A DNA stretch of 64,000 nt, from contig SUWT01000005.1 in assembly GCA_015061335.1 (NCBI GenBank), positions 1 to 64,000 on the forward strand, read 5' to 3'. A program made the translations under genes and the position numbers. Below the pieces are notes generated by a model, which saw only the letters and a program-made list of their open reading frames with translations, was not told the DNA's origin and ran no database searches. The stretch is from Lentimicrobiaceae bacterium. Its GTDB lineage: Bacteria > Bacteroidota > Bacteroidia > Bacteroidales > F082. Numbering within the stretch: position 1 is the first letter of the stretch; every line of letters begins with the position of its first letter. Positions 1-9,309 of this stretch are shown one piece after another.

Positions 1-67
1 CTATAATGCAAGTGGGGGGGGTAATTAAAAGCATCATTATCAATGCCTTAAAGTAAGTTATCCTCAT
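1..67 (-). CDS. 5' end of a probable exported protein (partial)
   Basis: Only the first 22 codons lie in the window; the rest is beyond the left edge. The peptide reads MRITYFKALIMMLLITPPTC followed by two isoleucines: one or two positive charges, a hydrophobic stretch and a cysteine, which resembles a signal peptide, although the bases before the cysteine do not make a good lipobox. A Bacteroidota -7 box at 93-100 on the same strand lies 26 bases upstream, supporting the start. A run of eight C (14-21 on the plus strand) falls inside the signal peptide. No function can be assigned from so short a piece. Confidence 0.4.
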   Translation of the reverse strand, partial: MRITYFKALIMMLLITPPTCII

Positions 68-92
68 TTATAGTTGTAATTTCTAGGTAGTA

Positions 93-100
93 CAAATATA
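93..100 (-). promoter_or_regulatory. TAnnTTTG -7 promoter box
   Basis: Reads TATATTTG on the minus strand, matching the Bacteroidota -7 consensus, and points at the partial gene at 1-67. No clear -33 box was found. Confidence 0.45.
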
Positions 101-173
101 ATGATTTTTCAATTACTTCTGACAAAGTTTTTTAAATAATTTAATAAATGAAGTATTGATATGATGGAATGCA

Positions 174-238
174 GGATTGACAGTTAACAATTATTTTCAG
201 TTCAATAGCCAATGATTACAGCTCATAGCTCTCAGCTT
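174..238. repeat. Degenerate 7-bp repeat array
   Basis: Loose heptads are visible downstream of the aldehyde dehydrogenase stop codon, clearest at 219-238 (agctcat, agctctc, agcttta). They resemble the arrays at 44996-45058 and 63931-64000, which also contain agctatgagc or gagcaatgagc type units. The rest of the 1-237 stretch holds no recognisable gene beyond the partial one at the left edge. Confidence 0.5.
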
Positions 239-1650
239 TACATCATCTTCTTTATCAGATCCATCTTATCGTATGGCGGATATTTCATCGCGAAATCAAT
301 TCTGTTGGAGGATTTCAAGACGGCTCTTTTGTTGCTGAACGCCAAGAAACTTTCCTTGGAGTGATATTTTCCCATGCCGCTCTCCCCTACTCCACCGAAA
401 GGCAGATGTTCATTAGCGACATGCAAAATTGTGTCGTTGATACAAACGCCGCCAGATGTCGTGGTTCTTAAAATATTTTCAGAAGATTCGTTATTGCCGA
501 AATAATATAAAGCCAAAGGCTTCGGTCGCTTGGCGATAAATATCGACACCTTATTAATATCATCAAATTCTATGATCGGAAGTATAGGACCGAAGATTTC
601 ATCTTTCATCACACTGACCGCTGACTCTGACTCTGAAATTGACTGTTGTCTGTTGTCCGTTGACTGTTGACCTAAATCTAAAAGCGTAAATTGAATATAT
701 CGTTCTTCAGCATCGCAGTTGCCGCCGTAGATGATTGTTCCTTCATCGAGATACGAGGTAAGTCGCTGATATGCTTTGTCGTTGATGATTCTGCAATAGC
801 ATTCGCTTTCTTGTTGGTTTTCGCCGTAGAATTTCTCTACATAATAAATCATCTTCTTAATCAATTCGTCTTTGACATCACAATGCACCATCAAATAATC
901 GGGAGCGACGCAGGTCTGACCCGCGTTTATCGTCTTTCCCCATACTATCCTTCTTGCCGCGAAGTCGATGTTGCAGTCTTTATCGACGATGCACGGGCTC
1001 TTGCCGCCGAGTTCTAAGACGACAGGCGTGAGGTTCTTCGACGCTGCTTCCATCACAATTCTGCCCATATCAGGACTTCCTGTATAAAAGATAAAATCGA
1101 ATTTCTGTGCGAGCAACGCCTGGTTTACGTCCCTATGACCTTGAACCATCGTGATATAATTCTTATCGAAAGTCTCGTCGATAATCTTCTGCATCACCTC
1201 GGAAGTGTTTTGAGAATAAGGCGAAGGTTTCATCACGGCGCAACATCCCGAAGAGATGGCTCCGACCAATGGAGCGAACATCAGATGAAAAGGATAATTC
1301 CACGGCGCAATTATCAAGGCGACACCGAAAGGCTCATATATCACGCGACTCTTCGACGGCATCAGATATAAAGGCGTCTTGACCTTCTTAGGTTTCGACC
1401 ATTTCTTAATATTTTTTATATGGTCGTTAATCTCCGTTAAGACAATATTAATTTCTGTTAAGAAAGCCTCTTCCTTACATTTATGCAGATCTTTCCATAA
1501 GGCATCATAAATATCATCGGAATATTTTTCCACAGCCGACTTCAGTTTCTTCAGCTGTTTCAGACGGAAGTCGATGGATTTTGTTTCGTTTGTCAAAAAA
1601 AATTCTCTTTGTTGCGAGACGATATTATTTATTGATTCGATGGTATTCAT
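238..1650 (-). CDS. Aldehyde dehydrogenase, class 3-like
   Basis: Oxidises aldehydes to carboxylic acids with NAD(P)+. The 470-residue protein shows the whole family pattern: IIAPWNYP near residue 113, FYTGSPDMG near 188, the general base Glu213 in LELGGKSP, the catalytic Cys247 in NAGQTC, EIFGPILP near 351 and PFGGVGESGMGKYH near 417. It lacks an N-terminal signal and belongs with the class 3 group that handles fatty or aromatic aldehydes; the exact substrate cannot be told. Residues of about 327-345 (GQQSTDNRQQS and following) are extra relative to the family and are encoded by 7-bp repeats at 616-671 that match intergenic repeats just upstream of the gene. The insert sits between the PTLLD-like strand and EIFGP, so the fold may tolerate it, but activity is uncertain. 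Confidence 0.93.
   Translation of the reverse strand: MNTIESINNIVSQQREFFLTNETKSIDFRLKQLKKLKSAVEKYSDDIYDALWKDLHKCKEEAFLTEINIVLTEINDHIKNIKKWSKPKKVKTPLYLMPSKSRVIYEPFGVALIIAPWNYPFHLMFAPLVGAISSGCCAVMKPSPYSQNTSEVMQKIIDETFDKNYITMVQGHRDVNQALLAQKFDFIFYTGSPDMGRIVMEAASKNLTPVVLELGGKSPCIVDKDCNIDFAARRIVWGKTINAGQTCVAPDYLMVHCDVKDELIKKMIYYVEKFYGENQQESECYCRIINDKAYQRLTSYLDEGTIIYGGNCDAEERYIQFTLLDLGQQSTDNRQQSISESESAVSVMKDEIFGPILPIIEFDDINKVSIFIAKRPKPLALYYFGNNESSENILRTTTSGGVCINDTILHVANEHLPFGGVGESGMGKYHSKESFLAFSNKRAVLKSSNRIDFAMKYPPYDKMDLIKKMM
616..671 (-). repeat. 7-bp repeat array inside a coding sequence
   Basis: Read on the minus strand, eight consecutive heptads appear (gtcaaca, gtcaacg, gacaaca, gacaaca, gtcaatt and three weaker ones). 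The same units occur in the intergenic array at 1666-1700 and near 63931. The array is read in frame as Gln/Ser/Asn/Glu-rich sequence within the aldehyde dehydrogenase. Confidence 0.8.
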
Positions 1651-1665
1651 GATTTATTATTTTAT

Positions 1666-1742
1666 GTCAACAGACAACAGACAACGGACAACAGACTTTG
1701 TTCAAATCTGAGAAACTGAAAAATTGAGAATCTGAGAATTTG
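1666..1742. repeat. Degenerate 7-bp repeat array
   Basis: Heptads gtcaaca, gacaaca, gacaacg, gacaaca, gactttg run from 1666 to 1700, followed by a second type (ctgagaa, actgaaa, aattgag, aatctga, gaatttg) to 1742. It fills most of the gap between the permease stop and the aldehyde dehydrogenase start. Confidence 0.8.
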
Positions 1743-1800
1743 TTTCTAATAATGTTATTACAATTTATTATAAAGAAAAGTTCAACAATCAACAGCCGAA

Positions 1801-3027
1801 TCATTTTCTTCCTTTGAATTCGAAGCCTAATTCTTCGACGGCTTTCTTGACATCTTCGTCAGATGGTTTTCCTGTGACGACGGCTTCTTTCTTTCCTAAA
1901 ACGACTTCTACGTTCTCAACGTTTTCCAGACCTCTGATAGCTTTCTCGACAGAATTCTTACAATGATTGCACGACATTCCATCAATGCGATATATGACTT
2001 GGTTGTCGTCGATATTTTTTTCTTTCTTAAATAATTTTAACATAAACGCATTTATTAAAAGTAAAACTAAAATAATACCTGATATTATCTCGAACCATGA
2101 GGCTGTCAATGCGCTGCCTTCTATGGCGCAATGGCTTCCCGCCTCACATAATGAAGTAATCATAAACCATTCTCTCGGCAAGAAATAATCTACAAATAAT
2201 CCTCCGATTATGGAACCGATAATTATAGAACCGAGATAGAATAATAGCTGTTTTCTGCCTAATGATTTTCCCACGACTAACAACGATGCCACGCTCACTC
2301 CAGGTCCCGCTATCAATAATACCAAGGCTGCTCCCGGCGACAATCCTTTCATTATCAGAGCTGCTGCGATAGGGATGCTGCCTGTAGAACATACATACAT
2401 CGGGACGGCAATTGCCAAGACTATCAGCATCGTCACTATAGACGGGAGATTTAAGCTGGCGAAAAAGGAGTCGGGAATCAAGACGGTTATCAAGGTTCCT
2501 ATTATCAGACCAATTACTAACCATTTTCCGATATTCTGCACCAAGTCGATGAAGCTGTATCTTAACAACTCGACGAGTTTATTCTTGGTTTTTGACTTTA
2601 CTTCGCAGCAATTATTTTGTCGCACCACGATTTCATCTTTTGAGAACCATGTGGTTACCGCGCCGCCTGCTATCGATGTCAACAATGCCACCAAAGGACG
2701 CACTATAGCGAAAGGCAGTCCCATCATGGAATAAGTCGCGATGATTGAATCGACGCCGATTTGCGGAGTTGAAATCATGAAGGCTACTGTCGCTCCGCGT
2801 GATGCTCCGTCTTTTCTCAATGATATTGCTGTCGGGATGACGCCGCACGAACATAAAGGTAACGGAATTCCTATCAATCCGGCGAGTAATACCGATTTAA
2901 AATTTTCTTTCGACAGATGACGCTCGAAGAAATTCGACGGTACGAAGACATGCAACAGACCCGCCATCAGAAATCCCAACAACAGATATGGAGCCATCTG
3001 GCTTAACATATTTATGAAAGTGATCAT
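1801..3027 (-). CDS. Metal-efflux permease fused to a heavy-metal-binding domain
   Basis: Inner-membrane permease of the DUF318 / SO_0444 family, thought to export Cu or Zn. The 408 residues carry about nine membrane segments in two halves. The first half has the CSCG motif at 59-62 (PLCSCGVIPTA) and the second the related VCSTGSIP at 212-219. After the last segment (about 312-330) comes a ferredoxin-like heavy-metal-associated domain (about 344-408) with the metal-binding motif GMSCNHC, cysteines 353 and 356. The fused domain probably delivers or senses the metal. The gene has its own -7 promoter at 3049-3056 and is separated from the upstream helicase by a terminator, so it is likely transcribed alone. 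Function is inferred from the family; the metal is not determined. Confidence 0.85.
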   Translation of the reverse strand: MITFINMLSQMAPYLLLGFLMAGLLHVFVPSNFFERHLSKENFKSVLLAGLIGIPLPLCSCGVIPTAISLRKDGASRGATVAFMISTPQIGVDSIIATYSMMGLPFAIVRPLVALLTSIAGGAVTTWFSKDEIVVRQNNCCEVKSKTKNKLVELLRYSFIDLVQNIGKWLVIGLIIGTLITVLIPDSFFASLNLPSIVTMLIVLAIAVPMYVCSTGSIPIAAALIMKGLSPGAALVLLIAGPGVSVASLLVVGKSLGRKQLLFYLGSIIIGSIIGGLFVDYFLPREWFMITSLCEAGSHCAIEGSALTASWFEIISGIILVLLLINAFMLKLFKKEKNIDDNQVIYRIDGMSCNHCKNSVEKAIRGLENVENVEVVLGKKEAVVTGKPSDEDVKKAVEELGFEFKGRK

Positions 3028-3048
3028 AATCTAATTTTTTACAGAAGA

Positions 3049-3056
3049 CAAAGATA
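3049..3056 (-). promoter_or_regulatory. TAnnTTTG -7 box of the permease
   Basis: TATCTTTG on the minus strand, 22 bases before the permease start codon. Confidence 0.65.
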
Positions 3057-3075
3057 CAAAATAATTGTTTTTTAT

Positions 3076-3108
3076 AAAAAAAGACGCGGCAAAATAATGC
3101 CACGTCTT
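3076..3108 (-). terminator. Rho-independent terminator after the helicase
   Basis: Arms 3081-3091 (aagacgcggca) and 3098-3108 pair over 11 bp with one G-U and a 6-base loop. On the minus strand the stem is followed by a T run (3076-3081). It would end the DEAD-box helicase transcript before the permease promoter. Confidence 0.8.
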
Positions 3109-3126
3109 GCATTTATTCTATAGTTT

Positions 3127-3175
3127 GAGACGCATGAATGTTTGGTTAATTCTATAGGTATCATTCATACGTCTC
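3127..3175. repeat. GAGACGCAT palindromic repeat, copy 1
   Basis: Arms GAGACGCATGAATG (3127-3140) and CATTCATACGTCTC (3162-3175) form a 14-bp stem with a 21-base spacer. The copy at 35229-35275 has the same arms except for one compensated base pair. This copy lies in the 3' region of the helicase transcript. Confidence 0.75.
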
Positions 3176-3185
3176 TACATCAAAC

Positions 3186-3228
3186 AAATTCTCAGGTTTT
3201 CAAATTCTCAGATTCTTAGATTCTACCT
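3186..3228. repeat. Degenerate 7-bp repeat array
   Basis: On the minus strand the helicase stop codon TAG runs straight into agaatct, aagaatc, tgagaat, ttgaaaa, cctgaga units. The units resemble those at 1707-1742 and 44483-44511. Confidence 0.65.
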
Positions 3229-5049
3229 GCTTCTTCCTTTTCCTCTGCGACCTGATTCTTTCTTAGAATCTCTTCTGTCTTTTTTAGAATCTTTACGACT
3301 TTCTTTCTTCTTGCCTTTCTTATCTTCAAATTTATAGCTTCTGTCGCCGAACTTGTCGCGGTTCTTGCGTTCCGGTCTGTCGTCGTCGAACTGTTTCTTC
3401 TCCTTTTTCTTCTTAGGTTTAGGGTCGGTAACAGTAATCTCGACACGGATTCCTTCCTTATTCTTTCTCTCATCGGCGAAACAATCGACGATGAATTGAG
3501 CTTGTGATTCATCGACATCGACGAAAGAGAAGTTCTCCATCATATCGATTCTGCCGATACGAATGTCTTTAGTTCCGGTAACATCGTTAATCTTGCCGAT
3601 GATATGATTAGGTTTGATTTTATCTTTCTTACCCTTACTGAAGAAAAGACGAGTCAAGCCGCTATCGTCATAATCTTTCTTTTCGCCTTTAGCCTTTTTC
3701 TCTTTCTTCTCAGGTTTAGTATCGTCGAAGTTAAGATCTTTAGCATCTTTATAATAATCGAGGAAACGGTTGAAGTTGAGAGCCACAACTCTAGAAATCA
3801 GGTCTTCGCGACTGAGCCAATTCAATTTTCTGAAAGCTATAGGAAGATAATCCTCTATGTCGGAGCGCATGATATCGACTTTCTCGAGGCGGTCGATGTG
3901 ATTAAATAATTGTTTCTCGCACACTTGTTTTGCTGATGGCACCATCGCTCTTTCGATGCTTTGACCTAACTGTTTTTCTATGGCTTTAATTTTATGTTTC
4001 TCACGAGAGTGAATCAAGCTGAGACAAACACCGGTCTTGTCGGCGCGACCTGTACGACCGCTTCTGTGGATATAGACGGCTGTCTCGTCAGGGAGGTTAT
4101 AATTAATAATATGTGTAAGGTCGCTCACGTCGATGCCACGAGCTGCGACGTCGGTAGCGACAAGAATCTGCAAATAACGTTGGCGGAAGTGATTCATCAC
4201 CAAGTCGCGTTGAGCTTGCGAGAGATCTCCGTGAAGTGATGCTGCGTTATATCCGTCGTGGATGAGGTTGTCGGCTACTTCCTGAGTCTCGAGTTTGGTT
4301 CTACAGAACACGATGCCGTAGATTGAAGGCGTGTAGTCGATGAAACGTTTGAGTGCGAGGTAGCGGTCGTTGGCTCTAATCAGATAATGTATATGGCGCA
4401 CGTTAGCCGTACCGGAGTTTTTCTGACCGATAGAGATTCTGACTGGGTCTGTCATGTAATGATTGAGGATTTTCTCCACTTCCACAGGCATCGTCGCTGA
4501 GAAGAGATGAATATTTTTCTCTTCAGGCATATATTCTAAGATAGCATCGACATCTTCTTGGAAACCCATGTCGAGCATCTCGTCGGCTTCGTCAAGGACG
4601 ATAGTTCTCACGTTAGAGAAATCGACTTTATTACGACGAATCATGTCTTCGAGACGACCTGGAGTAGCGACGATGACTTGAGGTTTCTTAGCTAATTCCT
4701 TAAATTGAACTTCGATGCTGGCACCGCCATAGACAGGCACGACGAGAATCTCAGGAATATATTTGGAATAATTTTTCAGGTCCTTACTAATCTGAACGCA
4801 GAGTTCGCGAGTCGGACAGAGGATAAGAGCCTGCACACAACGTTGTGAAGCGTCGATGTTTTGCAGAAGCGGAAGCCCGAATGCTGCTGTTTTTCCGGTA
4901 CCTGTTTGGGCAAGACCTACTAAATCTGTTTTTTGTGACAGGAGCACAGGCAAAGTCTCCTGTTGAATTGGCATAGGTTCTTTGAAACCCAGCTCATCAA
5001 TAGCCCTCAGTATAGCCGGGTTCAAATTGTAATCTTGAAATTGTGACAT
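3223..5049 (-). CDS. deaD: DEAD-box ATP-dependent RNA helicase (CsdA/DeaD type)
   Basis: Unwinds structured RNA, in this family usually during ribosome assembly, mRNA decay and cold adaptation. Motifs are in order: Q motif (PMPIQQET, about 26-33), Walker A AQTGTGKT 47-54, PTREL near 80, DEAD 153-156, SAT 184-186, and HRSGRTGR near residue 335. After the helicase core comes a DbpA-like RNA-binding domain (about 478-550, with NHIIGKINDVTG and FSFVDV), then a tail very rich in Lys, Arg, Asp and Glu to residue 608. The tail is probably disordered and RNA-binding. It has its own promoter at 5091-5098. The gene symbol is by family resemblance; Bacteroidota often have several such helicases. Confidence 0.92.
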   Translation of the reverse strand: MSQFQDYNLNPAILRAIDELGFKEPMPIQQETLPVLLSQKTDLVGLAQTGTGKTAAFGLPLLQNIDASQRCVQALILCPTRELCVQISKDLKNYSKYIPEILVVPVYGGASIEVQFKELAKKPQVIVATPGRLEDMIRRNKVDFSNVRTIVLDEADEMLDMGFQEDVDAILEYMPEEKNIHLFSATMPVEVEKILNHYMTDPVRISIGQKNSGTANVRHIHYLIRANDRYLALKRFIDYTPSIYGIVFCRTKLETQEVADNLIHDGYNAASLHGDLSQAQRDLVMNHFRQRYLQILVATDVAARGIDVSDLTHIINYNLPDETAVYIHRSGRTGRADKTGVCLSLIHSREKHKIKAIEKQLGQSIERAMVPSAKQVCEKQLFNHIDRLEKVDIMRSDIEDYLPIAFRKLNWLSREDLISRVVALNFNRFLDYYKDAKDLNFDDTKPEKKEKKAKGEKKDYDDSGLTRLFFSKGKKDKIKPNHIIGKINDVTGTKDIRIGRIDMMENFSFVDVDESQAQFIVDCFADERKNKEGIRVEITVTDPKPKKKKEKKQFDDDRPERKNRDKFGDRSYKFEDKKGKKKESRKDSKKDRRDSKKESGRRGKGRSR

Positions 5050-5090
5050 AAAATATCGACAGATTAAATTGTTTGTTAATGAAATCTTTG

Positions 5091-5098
5091 CAAAGATA
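5091..5098 (-). promoter_or_regulatory. TAnnTTTG -7 box of the helicase
   Basis: TATCTTTG on the minus strand, 42 bases before the helicase start. It lies only 15 bases from the divergent -7 box at 5114-5121. Confidence 0.65.
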
Positions 5099-5113
5099 CG
5101 AAAAAGTTTTTAT

Positions 5114-5121
5114 TATCTTTG
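5114..5121 (+). promoter_or_regulatory. TAnnTTTG -7 box of the serine hydrolase
   Basis: TATCTTTG, 22 bases before the ATG at 5143. An in-frame TTG at 5119 lies inside this box and is therefore not a credible start. Confidence 0.7.
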
Positions 5122-5142
5122 CATCTTCTTAAAAAGACTCAA

Positions 5143-6459
5143 ATGCACAATATGTTTTCAAAGATAACATCTAAGAAATCACGACTCATAGCCTTAGCCA
5201 TAGTCATAATCACAGCCATATACTCCTCTTGTTCAAACAAAGAGGAACAATTTATTGAGCCCGAAGAAGTTAAGAAGCTTCCAGTGGTTAAAGTTGATAG
5301 TATCTTTATCGATTTAAACTCTGATATTATCCAAAATAAAGCCAACGCCATTGACAAAGTCTTTAGTAATTTAAGAAGAAAGACAGGTTTCAACGGTACT
5401 GTATTATATGCTGAGCAAGGACAAATAATCTATGAAAAAGCATGGGGATTCCGCGACCTTAGAAAGAGAAGAGACAGCCTACATATTGATGATAGGTTTC
5501 AACTTAGTTCAGTATCAAAAATGTTCACTGCAGAGGCTATCATGATTTTGAGGAGTCAAGGTAAAATTGACTATGATAACGACATACGCGAATATATACC
5601 AGAATTTCCATACGAGGGCGTCACAACACGGCTATTATTAAATCATCGTTCCGGTTTATCTAGATATGAGAGTCTTGCTGATGCGGAATGGCCAGACAGG
5701 AACAAGCCATTCTTTAATGATGACATGATAGATTATTATGTAAAACACCAACCCACTCCATATTTTAAGCCGAATGGGGGATTCAATTATAGCAATGTTA
5801 ATTACGCACTATTGGCATGCATCATTGAAAGAATCTCAGGGATGACATTTGCCGACTATATGAAGACATACATTTTTGAACCTCTTGGGATGAACGACTC
5901 ATACATCTATGAGATGCCTGACTCAACAAGGGTTCCCATGTATATTGACAGTATCGTACAAGGATATTATCTTGGACGGAAACGCCCGATGCAAGCCCAA
6001 AACGAATATCTCAACGGTGTAAAAGGAGATAAAATGATGATTTCTAACACCAAAGATATGTTCCGCTTTTGGACAGCCGTCGATTACGGCCTACTTGTAC
6101 CAGACTCTATTCAAGATGAGGCATTTCAACCAGGTAGTCCTAAAAGTAAAAAACGTAAAGATAATTATGGTTTTGGCATCAGAATATCAAGTAAATATCC
6201 CGGTTGCTATTACCATTACGGATGGTGGAAAGGCTATCGATCGTTCTTCATTAGAGATGATGTTGATGACAAAACTATCATTGTCCTGACAAATACCGAT
6301 AAAGGTCCAGGATCAGATCACTTTTGGAAGATCATCAACGACGACTCTTACTCTTTACCTCCGGCATCAGTAAATATACCATATTGGGAGACTATAGAGA
6401 ATAGACGCCTTCCACACTCATGCTACAAAGAAAGAAATAACGAAATCGTCAATCCTTGA
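5143..6459 (+). CDS. Serine hydrolase lipoprotein, beta-lactamase / class C penicillin-binding fold
   Basis: Lipid-anchored exported protein of 438 residues: a signal peptide ends at a lipobox-like YSSC (Cys30), followed by an acidic linker. The serine hydrolase domain shows the nucleophile motif SxxK as SVSK (Ser123-Lys126), a YSN motif in NYSNVNYA, and a third-box-like HYGWWKG. This family includes D-amino-acid peptidases, esterases and penicillin-binding proteins; the substrate cannot be told. The start at 5143 was preferred to the in-frame TTG at 5119 because the latter lies in the promoter; ATG 5152 is also possible. Its 3' end overlaps the convergent response regulator by 11 bp. Confidence 0.85.
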   Translation: MHNMFSKITSKKSRLIALAIVIITAIYSSCSNKEEQFIEPEEVKKLPVVKVDSIFIDLNSDIIQNKANAIDKVFSNLRRKTGFNGTVLYAEQGQIIYEKAWGFRDLRKRRDSLHIDDRFQLSSVSKMFTAEAIMILRSQGKIDYDNDIREYIPEFPYEGVTTRLLLNHRSGLSRYESLADAEWPDRNKPFFNDDMIDYYVKHQPTPYFKPNGGFNYSNVNYALLACIIERISGMTFADYMKTYIFEPLGMNDSYIYEMPDSTRVPMYIDSIVQGYYLGRKRPMQAQNEYLNGVKGDKMMISNTKDMFRFWTAVDYGLLVPDSIQDEAFQPGSPKSKKRKDNYGFGIRISSKYPGCYYHYGWWKGYRSFFIRDDVDDKTIIVLTNTDKGPGSDHFWKIINDDSYSLPPASVNIPYWETIENRRLPHSCYKERNNEIVNP

Positions 6460-7138
6460 CAGATAGCTTATATCCAACACCATGAATATTCTGTAACTCA
6501 ACATTAGGATCATCCTTGAGAAGCCGCCTAATTTTTGTTATATAAACATCCATATTACGAGCATTGAAATAGTTTTCCTTTCTCCATACCCTTTGTAAAG
6601 CAAGCGAGCGTCTTACAACACGATTTTTATGCTCGCAAAATAAATATAAAAGATCCAACTCCCGCGTAGTAAGCTTCTTCTCTATACCATTCCTTACCAA
6701 TACATGTCGTACTGTATCAAAGGTGTATGTGCCAAGATGAAAAATATGATCATTCTTGGTCCTAAAAATTGTCCTTCTTGATATTGCCCTGATGCGCTCA
6801 AAAAGCTCATCCATACTGAACGGCTTAAGAACATAATCATCAGCTCCAACCTCAAAACCTCTCGACACATCTGAACGCATCGATCTAGCTGTCAAAAACA
6901 TGATAGGAACATCCTTGTCAATCTTTCTGATCGATTCTGCCAAAGAAAAGCCATCTAAACCTGGCAAAACCACATCAAGGATAACAAAATCATAACACTC
7001 CTTCTCAAAACCATCCAAAGCTTCAGCTCCATTGTGAAATAAAGCCGTTGGATAACCTTTTGCTGTTAAATATGACTTAAGAATCAGTGCCAAATTCTTG
7101 TCATTCTCAGCTAATAAAATCTTAATCAACTTCTCCAT
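6449..7138 (-). CDS. OmpR/PhoB-family response regulator (RprY-like)
   Basis: DNA-binding regulator of a two-component system. The receiver domain (1-120) has acidic residues Glu11 and Asp13, the phospho-acceptor Asp55 in VILDVVLPG, Thr83 and Lys105 in LKPF. A winged-helix domain follows (about 130-229, with TTRELDLLYLF and a RNMDVYITKIRRLLKDD recognition region). It resembles the RprY regulators of Bacteroidales. No histidine kinase gene is next to it; the gene upstream on this strand is the distant groEL operon, and the other neighbour is the convergent serine hydrolase. It is thus an orphan here, with its kinase elsewhere. Confidence 0.9.
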   Translation of the reverse strand: MEKLIKILLAENDKNLALILKSYLTAKGYPTALFHNGAEALDGFEKECYDFVILDVVLPGLDGFSLAESIRKIDKDVPIMFLTARSMRSDVSRGFEVGADDYVLKPFSMDELFERIRAISRRTIFRTKNDHIFHLGTYTFDTVRHVLVRNGIEKKLTTRELDLLYLFCEHKNRVVRRSLALQRVWRKENYFNARNMDVYITKIRRLLKDDPNVELQNIHGVGYKLSVKD

Positions 7139-7429
7139 AGCGACTATTTTTCGTTAAACAACAGGCAATGTAAAACTAATGTCAGTTCCATCACCACAAA
7201 ATACCAATTACTTTAATTATACCACTTAATCGCTCTTTACTTTAATAAAATATCAAATCAAACAATAAATGAATGTAACTTCTCTATTTTTCTACAAATA
7301 TAAAATCATTATAAGTCATTTTGCAAGCAAAAAATTGTTTTTTTTCAACTTCAACTTAAATTTCTACACTTTTTTTGTTAAAAAACAGTTTTTTGTTAAT
7401 TTTTTTTTAGAATCTATTAAAAATATGTG
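7139..7429. other. AT-rich gap, no gene recognised
   Basis: About 290 bases between the response regulator start and the candidate small RNA. The sequence is very AT-rich with long T runs near 7330-7410. A short plus-strand reading frame here (7269-7472) has Phe/Asn/Lys-rich composition and runs through the promoter and first hairpin of the RNA element, so it is not called. Confidence 0.5.
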
Positions 7430-7437
7430 TATATTTG
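7430..7437 (+). promoter_or_regulatory. TAnnTTTG -7 box of the candidate small RNA
   Basis: TATATTTG, followed at once by gcag. It predicts transcription starting at about 7443, at the foot of the first hairpin. Confidence 0.55.
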
Positions 7438-7441
7438 CAGT

Positions 7442-7553
7442 GCGAATGATGTTAACCCATAATTTCTTTTGAGATTACATTATTCGTAAGGTTTCATAAA
7501 TTTTGGTTTTTGGTTCTCGAGACCGTCCTTGCTCAAGGATGGTCTCTTTTTTT
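7442..7553 (+). ncRNA. Candidate structured small RNA
   Basis: A free-standing unit of about 110 nt with promoter, structure and terminator but no reading frame. Hairpin 1 pairs 7442-7452 (gcgaatgatgt) with 7477-7487 (11 bp, two G-U). Inside it, 7461-7466 pairs with 7471-7476 around a TTTT loop and stacks directly on the outer stem, leaving an 8-base bulge (taacccat). After a short linker comes the terminator hairpin 7519-7546 and a T run. No gene follows on this strand: groEL is convergent. I do not recognise the family. It is shorter than 6S RNA and lacks its long rod shape. It could be a regulatory small RNA. Confidence 0.5.
7519..7553 (+). terminator. Rho-independent terminator of the candidate small RNA
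   Basis: Arms gagaccgtcctt (7519-7530) and aaggatggtctc (7535-7546) pair over 12 bp with one G-U, a gctc loop and a T run at 7547-7553. Confidence 0.85.
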
Positions 7554-7562
7554 ATTTTGTAT

Positions 7563-7600
7563 AAAAAAAATATGGCTGATATCTAACGATACCAGCCATA
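7563..7600 (-). terminator. Rho-independent terminator after groEL
   Basis: Arms tatggctg (7571-7578) and cagccata (7593-7600) pair perfectly; on the minus strand an eight-base T run follows (7563-7570). It lies 27 bases beyond the groEL stop. Confidence 0.8.
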
Positions 7601-7626
7601 AATATTAACTATCAGTTAATTCATAA

Positions 7627-9273
<1,647 letters not shown>

Positions 9274-9309
9274 TTAAGAAATTAATAAATCATGTTATAT
9301 AATTGATTA

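Noticed and set aside
691-1371. Plus-strand frames opposite the aldehyde dehydrogenase
   Set aside because: They are shadows of the conserved minus-strand gene, with no family similarity or start signals.
3127-3175. Insertion-sequence end
   Set aside because: The palindromes have no transposase frame between or beside them; they are short stand-alone elements.
7269-7472. Plus-strand open frame of 67 codons upstream of the groEL terminator region
   Set aside because: Very Phe/Lys/Asn-rich, follows poly-T composition, no promoter before it, and it crosses the promoter and first hairpin of the candidate small RNA.
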